A program made the position numbers and the translations under genes. From assembly GCF_009754945.1 (NCBI RefSeq), contig NZ_WPIN01000018.1, positions 1 to 64,000 on the forward strand: a stretch of 64,000 bases of DNA, in the 5' to 3' direction. The DNA is from Spirosoma arboris (GTDB lineage: Bacteria > Bacteroidota > Bacteroidia > Cytophagales > Spirosomataceae). Positions 16,753 through 26,578 of this stretch are shown in pieces. The notes below the pieces were generated by a model that was given only the letters and a program-made list of their open reading frames with translations, made no database searches and was not told where the DNA came from. Each line of letters begins with the position of its first letter. The first letter of the stretch is position 1.

Positions 16753-19700
16753 ATGGTGGAAAGCATTACAAACGTAAATCTGATTGCTGTTGACTTTAAC
16801 CCGTTTGATGGCCCGGATATCGTGCGGTTGGCTCCCGCCACTGAACCACAAACAGAAATTTGGGCAACCTGTCAATTAGGTGGCGACGATGCCAGTCGGT
16901 CATTTAATGAATCGGTTTCATTGCGATTTAATGGCCTCTTAGATAAACGTGCTCTGGAACAGGCCTGGCACGCATTAGTACAACGCCACGAATCTCTGCA
17001 TTCTGCTTTTAGTGCCGATGGAAGGCAGATCTGTGTATTTGGTCAGCTTTCCATTGATCTGGTTTATCAGGATTGTTCCAATAAAACCCAGGCAGAACAG
17101 ACGCAAATTATCGAGGAGTATGTAAAACAGGATGCCTTATACCTGTTCGATCTGCTCAATGGTCCTTTGGCAAAAGTCGGACTGATTAAATTATCAGATA
17201 CGGTTCATCATTTCACGTTAACAGCACACCACATTGTATGCGATGGCTGGTCGCTGGGCATTATGCTTCAGGACTTAAGTGCGCTCTATTCTGCGTATGC
17301 CCAACATCGTGTACCAACATTGCCCGAAGCTCCGACCTATAGCCAGTATGCCGCCGATCAGCTTCAGTTTCTGGCGAGCAAAGAGTATGCTCAAGTTGAG
17401 CGATTCTGGGTAAATCAGTATAAGGATTCCGTTCCCGTACTGGATCTGCCGACCGATTTTGCCCGGCCTGCGCTCCGTACCTACAAAATCGCTCGCCGGG
17501 ATTATCCACTGAGCGACAAACTGGGGCTGGCAGTCAAAAAGATGGGCGCAAAGGCAGGGTGTAGTTTCGTTACAACCCTGCTGGCCAGTTTCGAGGTGTT
17601 TCTGCATCGATTAACGGGGCAGGACGACATTGTGGTTGGTTTGCCAACATCGGGGCAGTCGGCTACGGGTTATCTGGGTCTGGTTGGCCACTGTGTCAAT
17701 TTGTTGCCGTTACGAAGTTTCCCCCGGTCAGAATTTAGCTTCCTTGAGTTTCTAAAACAGCGCAAAGAGGACGTACTTGACGCTTACGATAATCAGCAGC
17801 TAACATTTGGTAGCCTGATCAAGAAAATATCTGTTGTTAGAGATCCATCACGCACAACGCTGGTGCCCGTTATTTTCAACGTGGACATGGGGATCGACGA
17901 TGGAGTGAACTTTTACGGCCTCGATTATGAGCTAATTAGCAACCCCCGAGAATATGGAGCGGTTGACTTATTCTTAAATATCAGCGGATCATCTACGACC
18001 GCTGAGTTGGTGCTTGAATGGTCGTACAACACGCAACTGTTCAAAGAAACCACCATTGACCGGATGATGGGCGAATTTGAAAACTTACTGGAAGCAGTAG
18101 TTGAGAATCCGTCGATTGGCATTGAGGATATTCTCCTGGCCGATCAGTTCGAACAACTCCGGAAGTTAACGCTCTGGAATGATACAAAGGCTGATTATCC
18201 GCGCACGAGTTCGTTACATGCGTTACTCGATCAAACAGCGGCTACCTATCCAGATAAAACGGCGCTGATTTTTACGAAGGGGCAAACGTTAACCTATCGT
18301 GAGCTGAACGAACAGGCCAACCAGATAGCCCATGCTATTCTGCAAAATGGCCTGGGTGCCAATCAGCAAAAAGCGGTGGTAGGGGTCGTAATGGACCGGT
18401 CGCCCGAGCTGGTTATTACGTTGCTGGCGGTGCTGAAAGCAGGGGCAGCTTATGTGCCCATTGATCCGGAGTACCCGCACGACCGGGTTGCATTTATGCT
18501 GGCCGATTCATCGGCTAGTCTGCTCATTACGTCTAAAAAATACCATACGGGCGAACAAATCAGCCATCAGTCTACCGGACGACAAGCTACCAAGACGTCC
18601 GTTTTATTGATTGAGCAGGTTCTGGCTAAACTGGATACATATCCCAAAGAAGCGCCTAGTGTGCCAGTTACGGGTAGCGACCTGGCGTATATTCTCTACA
18701 CGTCCGGTTCAACAGGTCAGCCGAAAGGTGTACTGATTGAACATCATAACCTGGTCAACCTGCTGTATAGCATGATCGCCTGGCCCGGTATAACGAAGGA
18801 TGATGCCTTGCTGGCCGTGACGACGGTTTCGTTCGATATTGCAGGCCTTGAGTTATACCTGCCCTTATTAGTTGGTGCTACGCTGGTGCTGGCCGATGCC
18901 GAAATGACCAAAGACGGTCGGGCTTTATTGGAGGCTATTCCAACCTGGAAAATCAGTATTATTCAGGCCACTCCGGTTACCTACAAAATGATGCTTGCTG
19001 CTGGCTGGGAACAACAGCTGCCAGTGAAAATTCTGTGTTGTGGTGAGCCTATGTCGAAAGACTTAGCCCAAAAATTAACCGCACGATGTGGCTCGCTCTG
19101 GAATATGTATGGGCCAACAGAAACGACTATCTATTCGACCGGGAAGCAGATTCTGGCCAGTGATGAGATCATTACCATTGGCCGACCAATACAGAATACA
19201 CAAGTATACATCCTCGATGAACACCTGAACCCATTGCCTGAAGGCAGCATCGGCGAAATCTATCTCGCCGGTGAAGGCGTAGCGCGTGGCTATCTCAACC
19301 GGCCTGAACTGACAAAGGATAAATTTGTCCTCAACCCATTTGATAAGTCCCAAAAAAGGATGATGTATCGAACGGGCGACTTGGGTAAGTTTATGGCTGA
19401 TGGCGAAATTCATTGCCTGGGTCGTATTGACCAGCAGGTAAAAGTCAGAGGCTACCGTATTGAACTGGGTGAAATTGAACACGCGCTCATCACACAGCCG
19501 GGTGTAAGTGAAGCTGTTGTGGTTGCTCGTGAAGAGCGGATTGGTGATCAACGCTTAATTGCCTACGTTGTAACCAATCCCCCGTTGGATAATGCTGCCT
19601 TTATGCGTCAGGTACTTGTGTGGCGAACGAAATTGCAGGACGTTTTGCCGGTGTACATGGTTCCGACTGATTTTGTCAGCCTTCCACAATTGCCCATTAC

Positions 19701-20829
19701 GCCCAATGGAAAGATTGATCGCAACGCGCTGCCTAAACCAGCCAGTATGCTGGTGGCTCAAGGCGCTGAAGCCGAACCGGTTACAGAGACTGAAAAATTG
19801 ATTACTGCCATCTGGAAAGACGCGCTTGGTCTGGAAAAAATAAGTATCGACGCTGATTTTTTTGAACTGGGGGGGCACTCTATGATCGCTGTTCAGGTAA
19901 TGGTACAGCTTGAAAAGGAAACAGGTAAACGCCTGCCTTTATCGAACTTACTAACCTACCCGACCATTCGAAAACTGGCCGAAGTTGTTCAGACCGGCGA
20001 TAAGCCAACAAAATGGAAGTCGCTGATTTCCATTCAACCAGCGGGTAATAAGATCCCCATCTATATTGTTCATGGAATTGGTTTGAATCTGTTGAATTTT
20101 AGCGGGATACTCAGTCATTTAGACCCTCAGCAGCCCATTTACGGATTCCAGGCCCGAGGGTTAGACGGCATTGATGAGCCGCTGGATAATATAGAAGATA
20201 TTGCCGCCTTCTATTTAAGTGAAATGCTGGAACAAAATCCAACTGGGCCGTATGCCATAGCTGGATATTCGTTTGGAGGGTATGTCGCCCTGGAAATGGC
20301 CCGACAGCTCAAAGCCATGGGCAAAGAGATGAAATTACTGGCTATGTTCGATACCAACGCTCAGGAGTCAGATACCAATCGATCGATGCTGGGCTGGCTG
20401 CAACGAAAAATTCTCCGGCAGTTTCCAAAATTTATGTGGTTTACGCGTTCTTTCCTACGTCAGCCAATCTCAACCCTCCGGTATCAGCAGGTATATTTCG
20501 AGCAGAAGGCAGATGCGTTGCTCAAGAAAGTGGGCCTACGCGAAAAGCCCCAACCCAAGGAAGGGCTTGATCTCTTTGAGCAAATTATGGAAAAACATGA
20601 ACGTGCTTTTGAAAAATATACCATGAAGACTTACGATGGAATCGTGGATCTGTTTAAAGCACAAGTGCGCATTTATTTTGTTGACGATAATAAGTATCTG
20701 GGCTGGAAAAAATATGCCTTGAAAGGAGTGCGCGTGCATAGTGTTCCTGGCGATCACGAACAGATGCTTTTACCGCCTAATGATAAGGAGTTTGCGCAGG
20801 CCCTTCAACGGGCTCTCGATAATTCATAG
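16753..20829 (+). CDS. Nonribosomal peptide synthetase (C-A-PCP-TE), terminating module
   Basis: This is a 1358-residue release module. The condensation domain (about 25-450) has HHIVCDG at 159-165 (His159, His160, Asp164). The adenylation domain has TSGSTGQPKG near 650 and SFDIAGLELY in the pocket region. The carrier has GGHSM with Ser1043. The type I thioesterase has GYSFGG with Ser1173, Asp1200 as likely acid and His1335 in PGDHEQM. It should join the beta-amino acyl chain from the preceding megasynthase to a second amino acid and release the product as acid, lactam or ester. By eye the pocket is nearest to glycine-type codes, at low certainty. It lies six bases after the previous stop, so the two synthetases are co-transcribed and probably dock to each other. 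Confidence 0.95.
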   Translation: MVESITNVNLIAVDFNPFDGPDIVRLAPATEPQTEIWATCQLGGDDASRSFNESVSLRFNGLLDKRALEQAWHALVQRHESLHSAFSADGRQICVFGQLSIDLVYQDCSNKTQAEQTQIIEEYVKQDALYLFDLLNGPLAKVGLIKLSDTVHHFTLTAHHIVCDGWSLGIMLQDLSALYSAYAQHRVPTLPEAPTYSQYAADQLQFLASKEYAQVERFWVNQYKDSVPVLDLPTDFARPALRTYKIARRDYPLSDKLGLAVKKMGAKAGCSFVTTLLASFEVFLHRLTGQDDIVVGLPTSGQSATGYLGLVGHCVNLLPLRSFPRSEFSFLEFLKQRKEDVLDAYDNQQLTFGSLIKKISVVRDPSRTTLVPVIFNVDMGIDDGVNFYGLDYELISNPREYGAVDLFLNISGSSTTAELVLEWSYNTQLFKETTIDRMMGEFENLLEAVVENPSIGIEDILLADQFEQLRKLTLWNDTKADYPRTSSLHALLDQTAATYPDKTALIFTKGQTLTYRELNEQANQIAHAILQNGLGANQQKAVVGVVMDRSPELVITLLAVLKAGAAYVPIDPEYPHDRVAFMLADSSASLLITSKKYHTGEQISHQSTGRQATKTSVLLIEQVLAKLDTYPKEAPSVPVTGSDLAYILYTSGSTGQPKGVLIEHHNLVNLLYSMIAWPGITKDDALLAVTTVSFDIAGLELYLPLLVGATLVLADAEMTKDGRALLEAIPTWKISIIQATPVTYKMMLAAGWEQQLPVKILCCGEPMSKDLAQKLTARCGSLWNMYGPTETTIYSTGKQILASDEIITIGRPIQNTQVYILDEHLNPLPEGSIGEIYLAGEGVARGYLNRPELTKDKFVLNPFDKSQKRMMYRTGDLGKFMADGEIHCLGRIDQQVKVRGYRIELGEIEHALITQPGVSEAVVVAREERIGDQRLIAYVVTNPPLDNAAFMRQVLVWRTKLQDVLPVYMVPTDFVSLPQLPITPNGKIDRNALPKPASMLVAQGAEAEPVTETEKLITAIWKDALGLEKISIDADFFELGGHSMIAVQVMVQLEKETGKRLPLSNLLTYPTIRKLAEVVQTGDKPTKWKSLISIQPAGNKIPIYIVHGIGLNLLNFSGILSHLDPQQPIYGFQARGLDGIDEPLDNIEDIAAFYLSEMLEQNPTGPYAIAGYSFGGYVALEMARQLKAMGKEMKLLAMFDTNAQESDTNRSMLGWLQRKILRQFPKFMWFTRSFLRQPISTLRYQQVYFEQKADALLKKVGLREKPQPKEGLDLFEQIMEKHERAFEKYTMKTYDGIVDLFKAQVRIYFVDDNKYLGWKKYALKGVRVHSVPGDHEQMLLPPNDKEFAQALQRALDNS

Positions 20830-21218
20830 CTAGTATAATATACTGCAAAAGAATAATAAGTTAACTGTATACTTCATAGTGTAAATACGTTAAGGTATCT
20901 ATCTATAAAACTGCTTCTAAGGCAGACAGAGTTTTAATTATTTTTTAAGATAAAGTTGCTTTTTTTTATTTGGTTTTTTTATTTGGCTTCAGAATTTGTA
21001 GCGGTAGCTGAACTATGCCTCAATAGTCCTCCTCTACAAATTTATAACTGACGACTTTTCGGGGTTCGTCGAATGGCCTCTTTTCTGAGCGCCTGAAGAT
21101 TATTCTTCTTTATTCTTAAGAAACTATTGTCTGTTAGTCAACTAGTAGTCAGCGTTTACTATTGCCCATTTTGAAGTATTATATATAAACTTTTATCCAC
21201 TAAATTAATCTTCTTGCA
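20830..21218. other. AT-rich intergenic region, no gene seen
   Basis: This 389-base gap separates the NRPS from the methyltransferase gene. It is AT-rich with long T tracts (near 20958-20988). I see no open frame of coding character and no clear hairpin or promoter box. It probably holds the end of the NRPS transcript and the start of the next one. Confidence 0.6.
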
Positions 21219-21944
21219 ATGAATACCGCTCTAAAAAAGAACGTTCAAGAGTTTAATCGAAATGTGCGTGAAAATGGAGGATTTCTCTACACCACGAATG
21301 CTCAATTCTCTTCTGATGTTGCCAACAAACGTATCTCAGATGAAATCTTCAAATTCATCAAACCTTCCTACAAAACACTAGTGGATATTGGTTGTGGTGA
21401 TGGGATGTACACCAATAATATCAAACAGAATTTTCCTGAATTGGATGTACATGGATTCGATCCCGCCGACTCTGCTATTCAGATCGCTAAACAGAATTAT
21501 CCAGATGTAAAGTTTGAGACGATTAACTTACTCGATGATCAGCTGATAGCGCCCGCCAGGAAATACGATGTTGCCGTTATTCGGGGCGTGTTACATCATT
21601 TGTCCGATCAGCAGAAGGCTATCACAAATGCGTTTAAACTGGCCGACAATCTGATTATCATGGAGCCCAATGGGAACAACCCTATTTTGAAAGTCATTGA
21701 ACGAACCTCTCAATATCACATTGAACATGAGGAACAGTCTTTCTTTGAATGGCAGTTAAAGCGGTGGATACGGAATGCTGGTGGTCAGGTAACATCCTGG
21801 AGCTACGTGGGTTATGTTCCGTTCTTCTTTCCGACAGGACCTGCCAAAGTGATTTATTTTTTTCAACCCTTCTTAGAAAAAATACCGCTCTTAAAGCATA
21901 TCTTCTCGGCTCAGTTTATTATATCCTGTTCACAACGTAAATGA
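21219..21944 (+). CDS. Class I SAM-dependent methyltransferase
   Basis: This 241-residue protein has a Rossmann-type methyltransferase core. Motif I is LVDIGCGDGMYT (about residues 50-61), an acidic residue ending strand 2 lies in VHGFDPADSA, and a motif IV-like region reads YDVAVIRGVLHHL. The substrate is unknown. It starts 389 bases after the NRPS stop and 27 bases before the GT39-like gene. Methylation of a sugar, a lipid-linked intermediate or the NRPS-PKS product are all possible. Confidence 0.85.
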   Translation: MNTALKKNVQEFNRNVRENGGFLYTTNAQFSSDVANKRISDEIFKFIKPSYKTLVDIGCGDGMYTNNIKQNFPELDVHGFDPADSAIQIAKQNYPDVKFETINLLDDQLIAPARKYDVAVIRGVLHHLSDQQKAITNAFKLADNLIIMEPNGNNPILKVIERTSQYHIEHEEQSFFEWQLKRWIRNAGGQVTSWSYVGYVPFFFPTGPAKVIYFFQPFLEKIPLLKHIFSAQFIISCSQRK

Positions 21945-21971
21945 ACATGATAGGGCGCTTTTAACACCTTT

Positions 21972-23738
21972 ATGAAATTATTCAAGCCGACGAATGCAAT
22001 CCTGGCGGTGATTCTGGCCCTGGCCTTTGGCTTGCGGGTGTATCATTCCAGCACATATGGCATTTACCTCGATGAAAAATATACGCTGGTTATCTCTCAG
22101 GGCATTTCTATGGAAGGAGCCAACCAACGAGATGTGTTTTTTACACCCGGAAAGACCTATTTTACGCCCAAAGAATTCTGGAAAGAAAAGTCTCTTGACG
22201 ATTTTATAGGTGCCAATATCAGGGGTGATATTGGTAACAGCCCCAGTTATTATGCCGTCTTGTGGGGATGGACCAAGCTGTTTGGGCTAAGCGATTTTTC
22301 GCTTCGCTTTCCTTCTGTCGTGTTCAGTACGCTACTTGTCGGCCTGGTTTTCCTGTTTGTACGTCGGCATTTTCAATCCGAACGCCTGGCCTTACTCAGC
22401 GCTTTTCTGACGGCCATTGAGCCCTTTTTCATTGCCTACAGTCATATGGCTCGCAATTATTCGATGAGCTTTTTTCTGACATTGCTGGCAACGCACTTGC
22501 TTTTAATAATCCTGGATCGGAATCGATTGGGGCGACCAACCGGCAAACTCCTAGTGGCTTACGGGTTGATATTTGTGATTGCTTTGCTCTCACACTACCT
22601 GACCATTACCGTTTTTCTATGTCATGGTCTCTATGCACTGATCTATGTACGTCCAGCACGCCGTTGGGTACCTTTTCTGGTAGTGGGAGTAGTGGGCATA
22701 GCGCTGGTATCCTTATGGTTTCTATTTGGCGGAGGAGCTTATACGTTTAAAACACTTGCCTATCAGGCACAGTTTTATCGCAACCTTGCGCTGACTGATC
22801 CTTATAAAAACGGGTTTGGGATCATTCTGCCAGCGACGTTCATCAACGTTGCCGAACGTTCGGCACCCATTTGGGCGGATCTGTTTATTGTCTCAAATGG
22901 ACTTGGGCAATTCGATACTCTGGGCGTTCGAAATTTAGCCATAGCGGGATTTTTTGGTTTAATCGCAGCCTGGCTCTTCGTTCGCTACCAACAGAGGAGT
23001 CCGATTCCAGTATGGATCTTCGTGGCTTACTTGTTATTACTGGTAGCCGCTTTGCCGTTAGTTACGGTCGCGAATCTTCAATACGTAGTAGCGGCCGCGC
23101 TCCCTTCGTTTGCTTATAGTCTACTACTGGCAATTCGCAGACAGGCAACGGAGGGTCGATTACCTCTCCTGGTCTTCGTTAGTTTACTGGCCGTTGTGCC
23201 TACCCTGTTCCTGATCGTGATGTCGTTTCGCAATGGGCATACGTATGGAATTACGCAACGCTATTCGGGCTTTTCCTTCCCATTTAGTGTTATTCTGGTC
23301 GCCTTGCTATTGGAGCAGGTCATGCGCGTCGCAACTGTATTTCGAGAAATACTATTGGTAGTTTTAGCCATCCAAAGCTTTTTTGTTGCTCGATTGCTGT
23401 ACACTATTTACCAAGATCAGGCGCCCAAATACACGTACTTCGCTAACCCCCGTGAACCCAATCCGTACTACCTGGTTGCCCAGAAAATCAAGCAGGCGTA
23501 CACGCCGGGCGATACCGTGCTTTATCCGTCCATTCGGCTTCACCCTCGTGACGAAATCGAAAAAACGTACTGGCCATTTTCAATTCAGGATGCCCAACTG
23601 ACAAATATGTATTTGCCCAAAGATGCAGCGTACATACAGCGGATGGATACTACCGAGGTCGACAAAATCAGGCTCCTCAAAAAGTCAGGGCAGAAGATCC
23701 TGCTTTTTGATCTGAAAGGCAGTACATATCGCTATTAG
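21972..23738 (+). CDS. GT39-like (ArnT/PMT-type) membrane glycosyltransferase
   Basis: This 588-residue protein has about ten or more membrane helices in its first 450 residues and a soluble C-terminal part. The first periplasmic loop carries the acidic pair of this fold (GIYLDEKYTL, Asp34-Glu35). A conserved-looking SFFLTLLATHLLL helix follows a NYSM sequence. Enzymes of this kind use polyprenyl-phosphate sugars to modify acceptors on the outer face of the inner membrane. It follows the methyltransferase gene closely and its stop is one base from the stop of the convergent GT2-fusion gene. The sugar and acceptor are unknown. Confidence 0.75.
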   Translation: MKLFKPTNAILAVILALAFGLRVYHSSTYGIYLDEKYTLVISQGISMEGANQRDVFFTPGKTYFTPKEFWKEKSLDDFIGANIRGDIGNSPSYYAVLWGWTKLFGLSDFSLRFPSVVFSTLLVGLVFLFVRRHFQSERLALLSAFLTAIEPFFIAYSHMARNYSMSFFLTLLATHLLLIILDRNRLGRPTGKLLVAYGLIFVIALLSHYLTITVFLCHGLYALIYVRPARRWVPFLVVGVVGIALVSLWFLFGGGAYTFKTLAYQAQFYRNLALTDPYKNGFGIILPATFINVAERSAPIWADLFIVSNGLGQFDTLGVRNLAIAGFFGLIAAWLFVRYQQRSPIPVWIFVAYLLLLVAALPLVTVANLQYVVAAALPSFAYSLLLAIRRQATEGRLPLLVFVSLLAVVPTLFLIVMSFRNGHTYGITQRYSGFSFPFSVILVALLLEQVMRVATVFREILLVVLAIQSFFVARLLYTIYQDQAPKYTYFANPREPNPYYLVAQKIKQAYTPGDTVLYPSIRLHPRDEIEKTYWPFSIQDAQLTNMYLPKDAAYIQRMDTTEVDKIRLLKKSGQKILLFDLKGSTYRY

Positions 23739-23739
23739 T

Positions 23740-26307
23740 TTATTCAGACTGTTGAATTGCCTGGGCCTGTTGTGCGTTGAGGACAATACCTCGTATTTCA
23801 GGATAGCGTTCATCGATGATAGTCAGCGCGTCACGTACCCATACCTGTTCATGGCTATCAGGTGAGACTGCTCCAAAACGTGCAATCAAAATGGGTTTAT
23901 GACGGATAGTATAGTCGGCATGCAGGCGAATTGTATTGTGAAGCAATTGGTACAAAGCCGCAAATGAATGGTTTTGATGGTCTTCGTCCAGGGCTGGATT
24001 ATTGATGATTTCGAGGCCAAGCCAATCGACATACTCATTGCCGGGGAAGTGTGACACAATGGTTGACGATTGAGTAGGATACCAGACCCAGATTACATTA
24101 TTGACCTGTTGCTGCTGAAGCAATTTCACCATATACTGCCAGGCTTGCTGATAGCGTACCAGCGTGCTTTCCTGCTTTGTACCCCACGCTCGGGTTGTAT
24201 CGTCAAATTCGGGTGCGAAACTGAGTAAAACGGGCTCCTTGTAGTGTTTGATCGTACCAATCAACTTCAGTATATCTCTATTGTAGTGGCCCTGTTTAAG
24301 GTTGCCTAGAAATGATTGCAACGTTGCTTCTGACTGATGTGCCTGGGCAGTTGTTTCGGCAAGGGCAGGTTCCAGATACAAGAGGGGCAATTGATTGGGA
24401 GTCGCTGCTAATTTGGGTAACGTAATCGTACTTTCATCGTTAGCGTTAACTGACCACATCAGATGTTGGGGAATAATCACCTGATTGGGCAGGACGACAG
24501 GCTTAGGAAGGTTCGTTGCGGAAGTTGACTGGTCTGTTGTTTCCAATCCATAATAGAACGGCTGAGTCGTTGCAAAGCGAATTTCGCGTGGGAGCGTTGA
24601 CGTTTTTTTTCGGCCGGTATAGGCTACCAGACCGGTTGTTAAAATGACCAATCCACCAAACAACGGAATGGCTGAAAGGCGTATCCAGCTATATAGTCCG
24701 TAGCGCATTTGCCAGATGGCGATCCGTAGTGGCCAGACAATCGGCTTCTGAAATGACATTTTTGCGATCCAGTTTTTTACGCTGCCCAGTATTTTTTCCT
24801 GCCCGATCAATACATTCAGGCTCAATATGTATGCGTTCAGAATAGCAAACAGGATCATCAGCTCCGAGTAAATATTGCTAACGGCGAACCGGCCATAATG
24901 ATACGTACTATAGCCGATAGCGCCTATCGTTATCAGCAACATCAGTATATTGGGCAGGCAGAGAATGAAGTTATTACGGGGTTGATCGCGTTTGGGCGTT
25001 GGTAGGTACGGGACGTCTACCCGGAAAATAGTGTAAATAAATCCTAAGGTATAAACCCACCAGGTGCCGCTACTAAGTATTCCCCCGAGCGTATGAAAGC
25101 CAGCTTCGTGTTTTTCAATTAGCCAGCGTTGCGCATATTGACGAATCAGAAAAGCGGTTATTAAGAGCGGTAGATAGGCGGTTCCAAATACGAGTAGGTC
25201 TAGTCGTAAGGGAAGTCGCATGGTTACCAGCGAGATGACTGGAATGAGGATATCAATCAGCTGAACAATACCTAGTAAATAATATAAGGGCATCGTCAGA
25301 TAATGAAGCCGTTGCCGCCAGGTTAACTGACTAAATATCCTTGGATAGGTAGTTACCAGAAGCTCAAACGTTCCGCGTGCCCACTTGAGTTGTTGCTTAT
25401 AATAAGCGGATAAGGTTGCTGGGACTAAGCCATAGGAGAGAGGAAGGGGAACATAAGCCGATGCCCATCCTTTGGCGTGTAGCTGCATAGCCGTGTGCAT
25501 GTCTTCGGAAAGTCCGGCAGCATGTCCACCAATGGAATCAAGGGCAGCCCGACGAAATGTGCAGTTGGCACCAATAGCCTGAGCTGTTCCATAATTCCCC
25601 ATGCAGGTCATCATGGGGCCATAAAACGTATACGTTTGCTCGGCTGCACCAAAAGCAACTAAGCTTTCCCGGTAATTATAATAAGCCTGTACACATTGCA
25701 CAAAGCCAATGGAAGGATCTTCAAAATAGGGGAGTACATGATCCAGAAAGTCGGGTACTGCCACGTGGTCAGGGTCCAGAATCACACAGATTTCGCCAGT
25801 AGCCTGTTGCAGCGCGTTGTTGATGTTACCCGCTTTTGCATCTTTCTTGTCTGTGCGGGTTACGTGCCGAACACCCATTTGCTCGCAAACCTGGCGGAGG
25901 TAAGGGTCATTGGCCTCATCGCACAAATAGGTCGTATGTGGATAAGGAATCGCCTGAATCGCCCGGAGGGAATTTAGCACCATTTCGTAAGGTTCGCCGG
26001 GGCAGAAGGTCGTCATAATATCGACACTCCAGGTTCGGGTGACGGCCGGAGGGGTTACCGGAACGACATTCCAGTAATGATACCACTCGTGCAATAAACG
26101 AAGCAGCTTGAAACTGACGGATATGGTCAGCATGGCAAATAGCCAGGAATAACCCTGATTGCTCGGCTGGAGATACACCCATAAAAAAGCCACCATAAAT
26201 AGGATACCAACCGAAATGAGTAGCCGTATTAGTCGTTTGTCGCTCTTTTTAAAGGAGAAGTTATAGGCTTCGTTGGGAGATGATTTAGTAAAAAGTTGCC
26301 AGTTCAT
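23740..26307 (-). CDS. Cellulose-synthase-like GT2 glycosyltransferase fused to a GH26-like domain
   Basis: This 855-residue membrane protein has two N-terminal helices, then a GT2 domain. The DxD motif is LDPDH (178-180), a TED-like motif is SED (267-269), and the product-binding motif reads QQLKW (305-309), with Lys in place of the usual Arg of QxxRW. Several C-terminal membrane helices follow (about 330-560). The last 200 residues (about 640-845) resemble a GH26 hydrolase barrel: LLSFAPEFDD (Glu700 at the acid/base place) and VIWVWYPT. At the expected nucleophile strand the sequence is ILIARFGA, with Arg810 where Glu is usual. The periplasmic domain is therefore probably a binding or guiding module rather than an active enzyme. 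It faces the GT39-like gene tail to tail. Confidence 0.82.
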   Translation of the reverse strand: MNWQLFTKSSPNEAYNFSFKKSDKRLIRLLISVGILFMVAFLWVYLQPSNQGYSWLFAMLTISVSFKLLRLLHEWYHYWNVVPVTPPAVTRTWSVDIMTTFCPGEPYEMVLNSLRAIQAIPYPHTTYLCDEANDPYLRQVCEQMGVRHVTRTDKKDAKAGNINNALQQATGEICVILDPDHVAVPDFLDHVLPYFEDPSIGFVQCVQAYYNYRESLVAFGAAEQTYTFYGPMMTCMGNYGTAQAIGANCTFRRAALDSIGGHAAGLSEDMHTAMQLHAKGWASAYVPLPLSYGLVPATLSAYYKQQLKWARGTFELLVTTYPRIFSQLTWRQRLHYLTMPLYYLLGIVQLIDILIPVISLVTMRLPLRLDLLVFGTAYLPLLITAFLIRQYAQRWLIEKHEAGFHTLGGILSSGTWWVYTLGFIYTIFRVDVPYLPTPKRDQPRNNFILCLPNILMLLITIGAIGYSTYHYGRFAVSNIYSELMILFAILNAYILSLNVLIGQEKILGSVKNWIAKMSFQKPIVWPLRIAIWQMRYGLYSWIRLSAIPLFGGLVILTTGLVAYTGRKKTSTLPREIRFATTQPFYYGLETTDQSTSATNLPKPVVLPNQVIIPQHLMWSVNANDESTITLPKLAATPNQLPLLYLEPALAETTAQAHQSEATLQSFLGNLKQGHYNRDILKLIGTIKHYKEPVLLSFAPEFDDTTRAWGTKQESTLVRYQQAWQYMVKLLQQQQVNNVIWVWYPTQSSTIVSHFPGNEYVDWLGLEIINNPALDEDHQNHSFAALYQLLHNTIRLHADYTIRHKPILIARFGAVSPDSHEQVWVRDALTIIDERYPEIRGIVLNAQQAQAIQQSE

Positions 26308-26578
26308 GATGGGTTAGTACGTACTTAATTCTGGCGTCAGTAGCCTGACGGTAACATCAATCTGCCTTAATTGGAATGGCTGGATAAGCTGCCTTGACCA
26401 GTACATCCGTTTTATAGTCTGATGGGGATGTTTCTGAGCAGATGTTATTTAGACTTGATGCCTGCTATATGAGTCATTCTTTTTACTTCGAAAAGTTGAA
26501 GTAGTCAAAAAAAAATAACCATAAATTCTACGAGTAGCACTCGTTCAGACAAACAGTTAGCTGATTATGAAGAAATGA

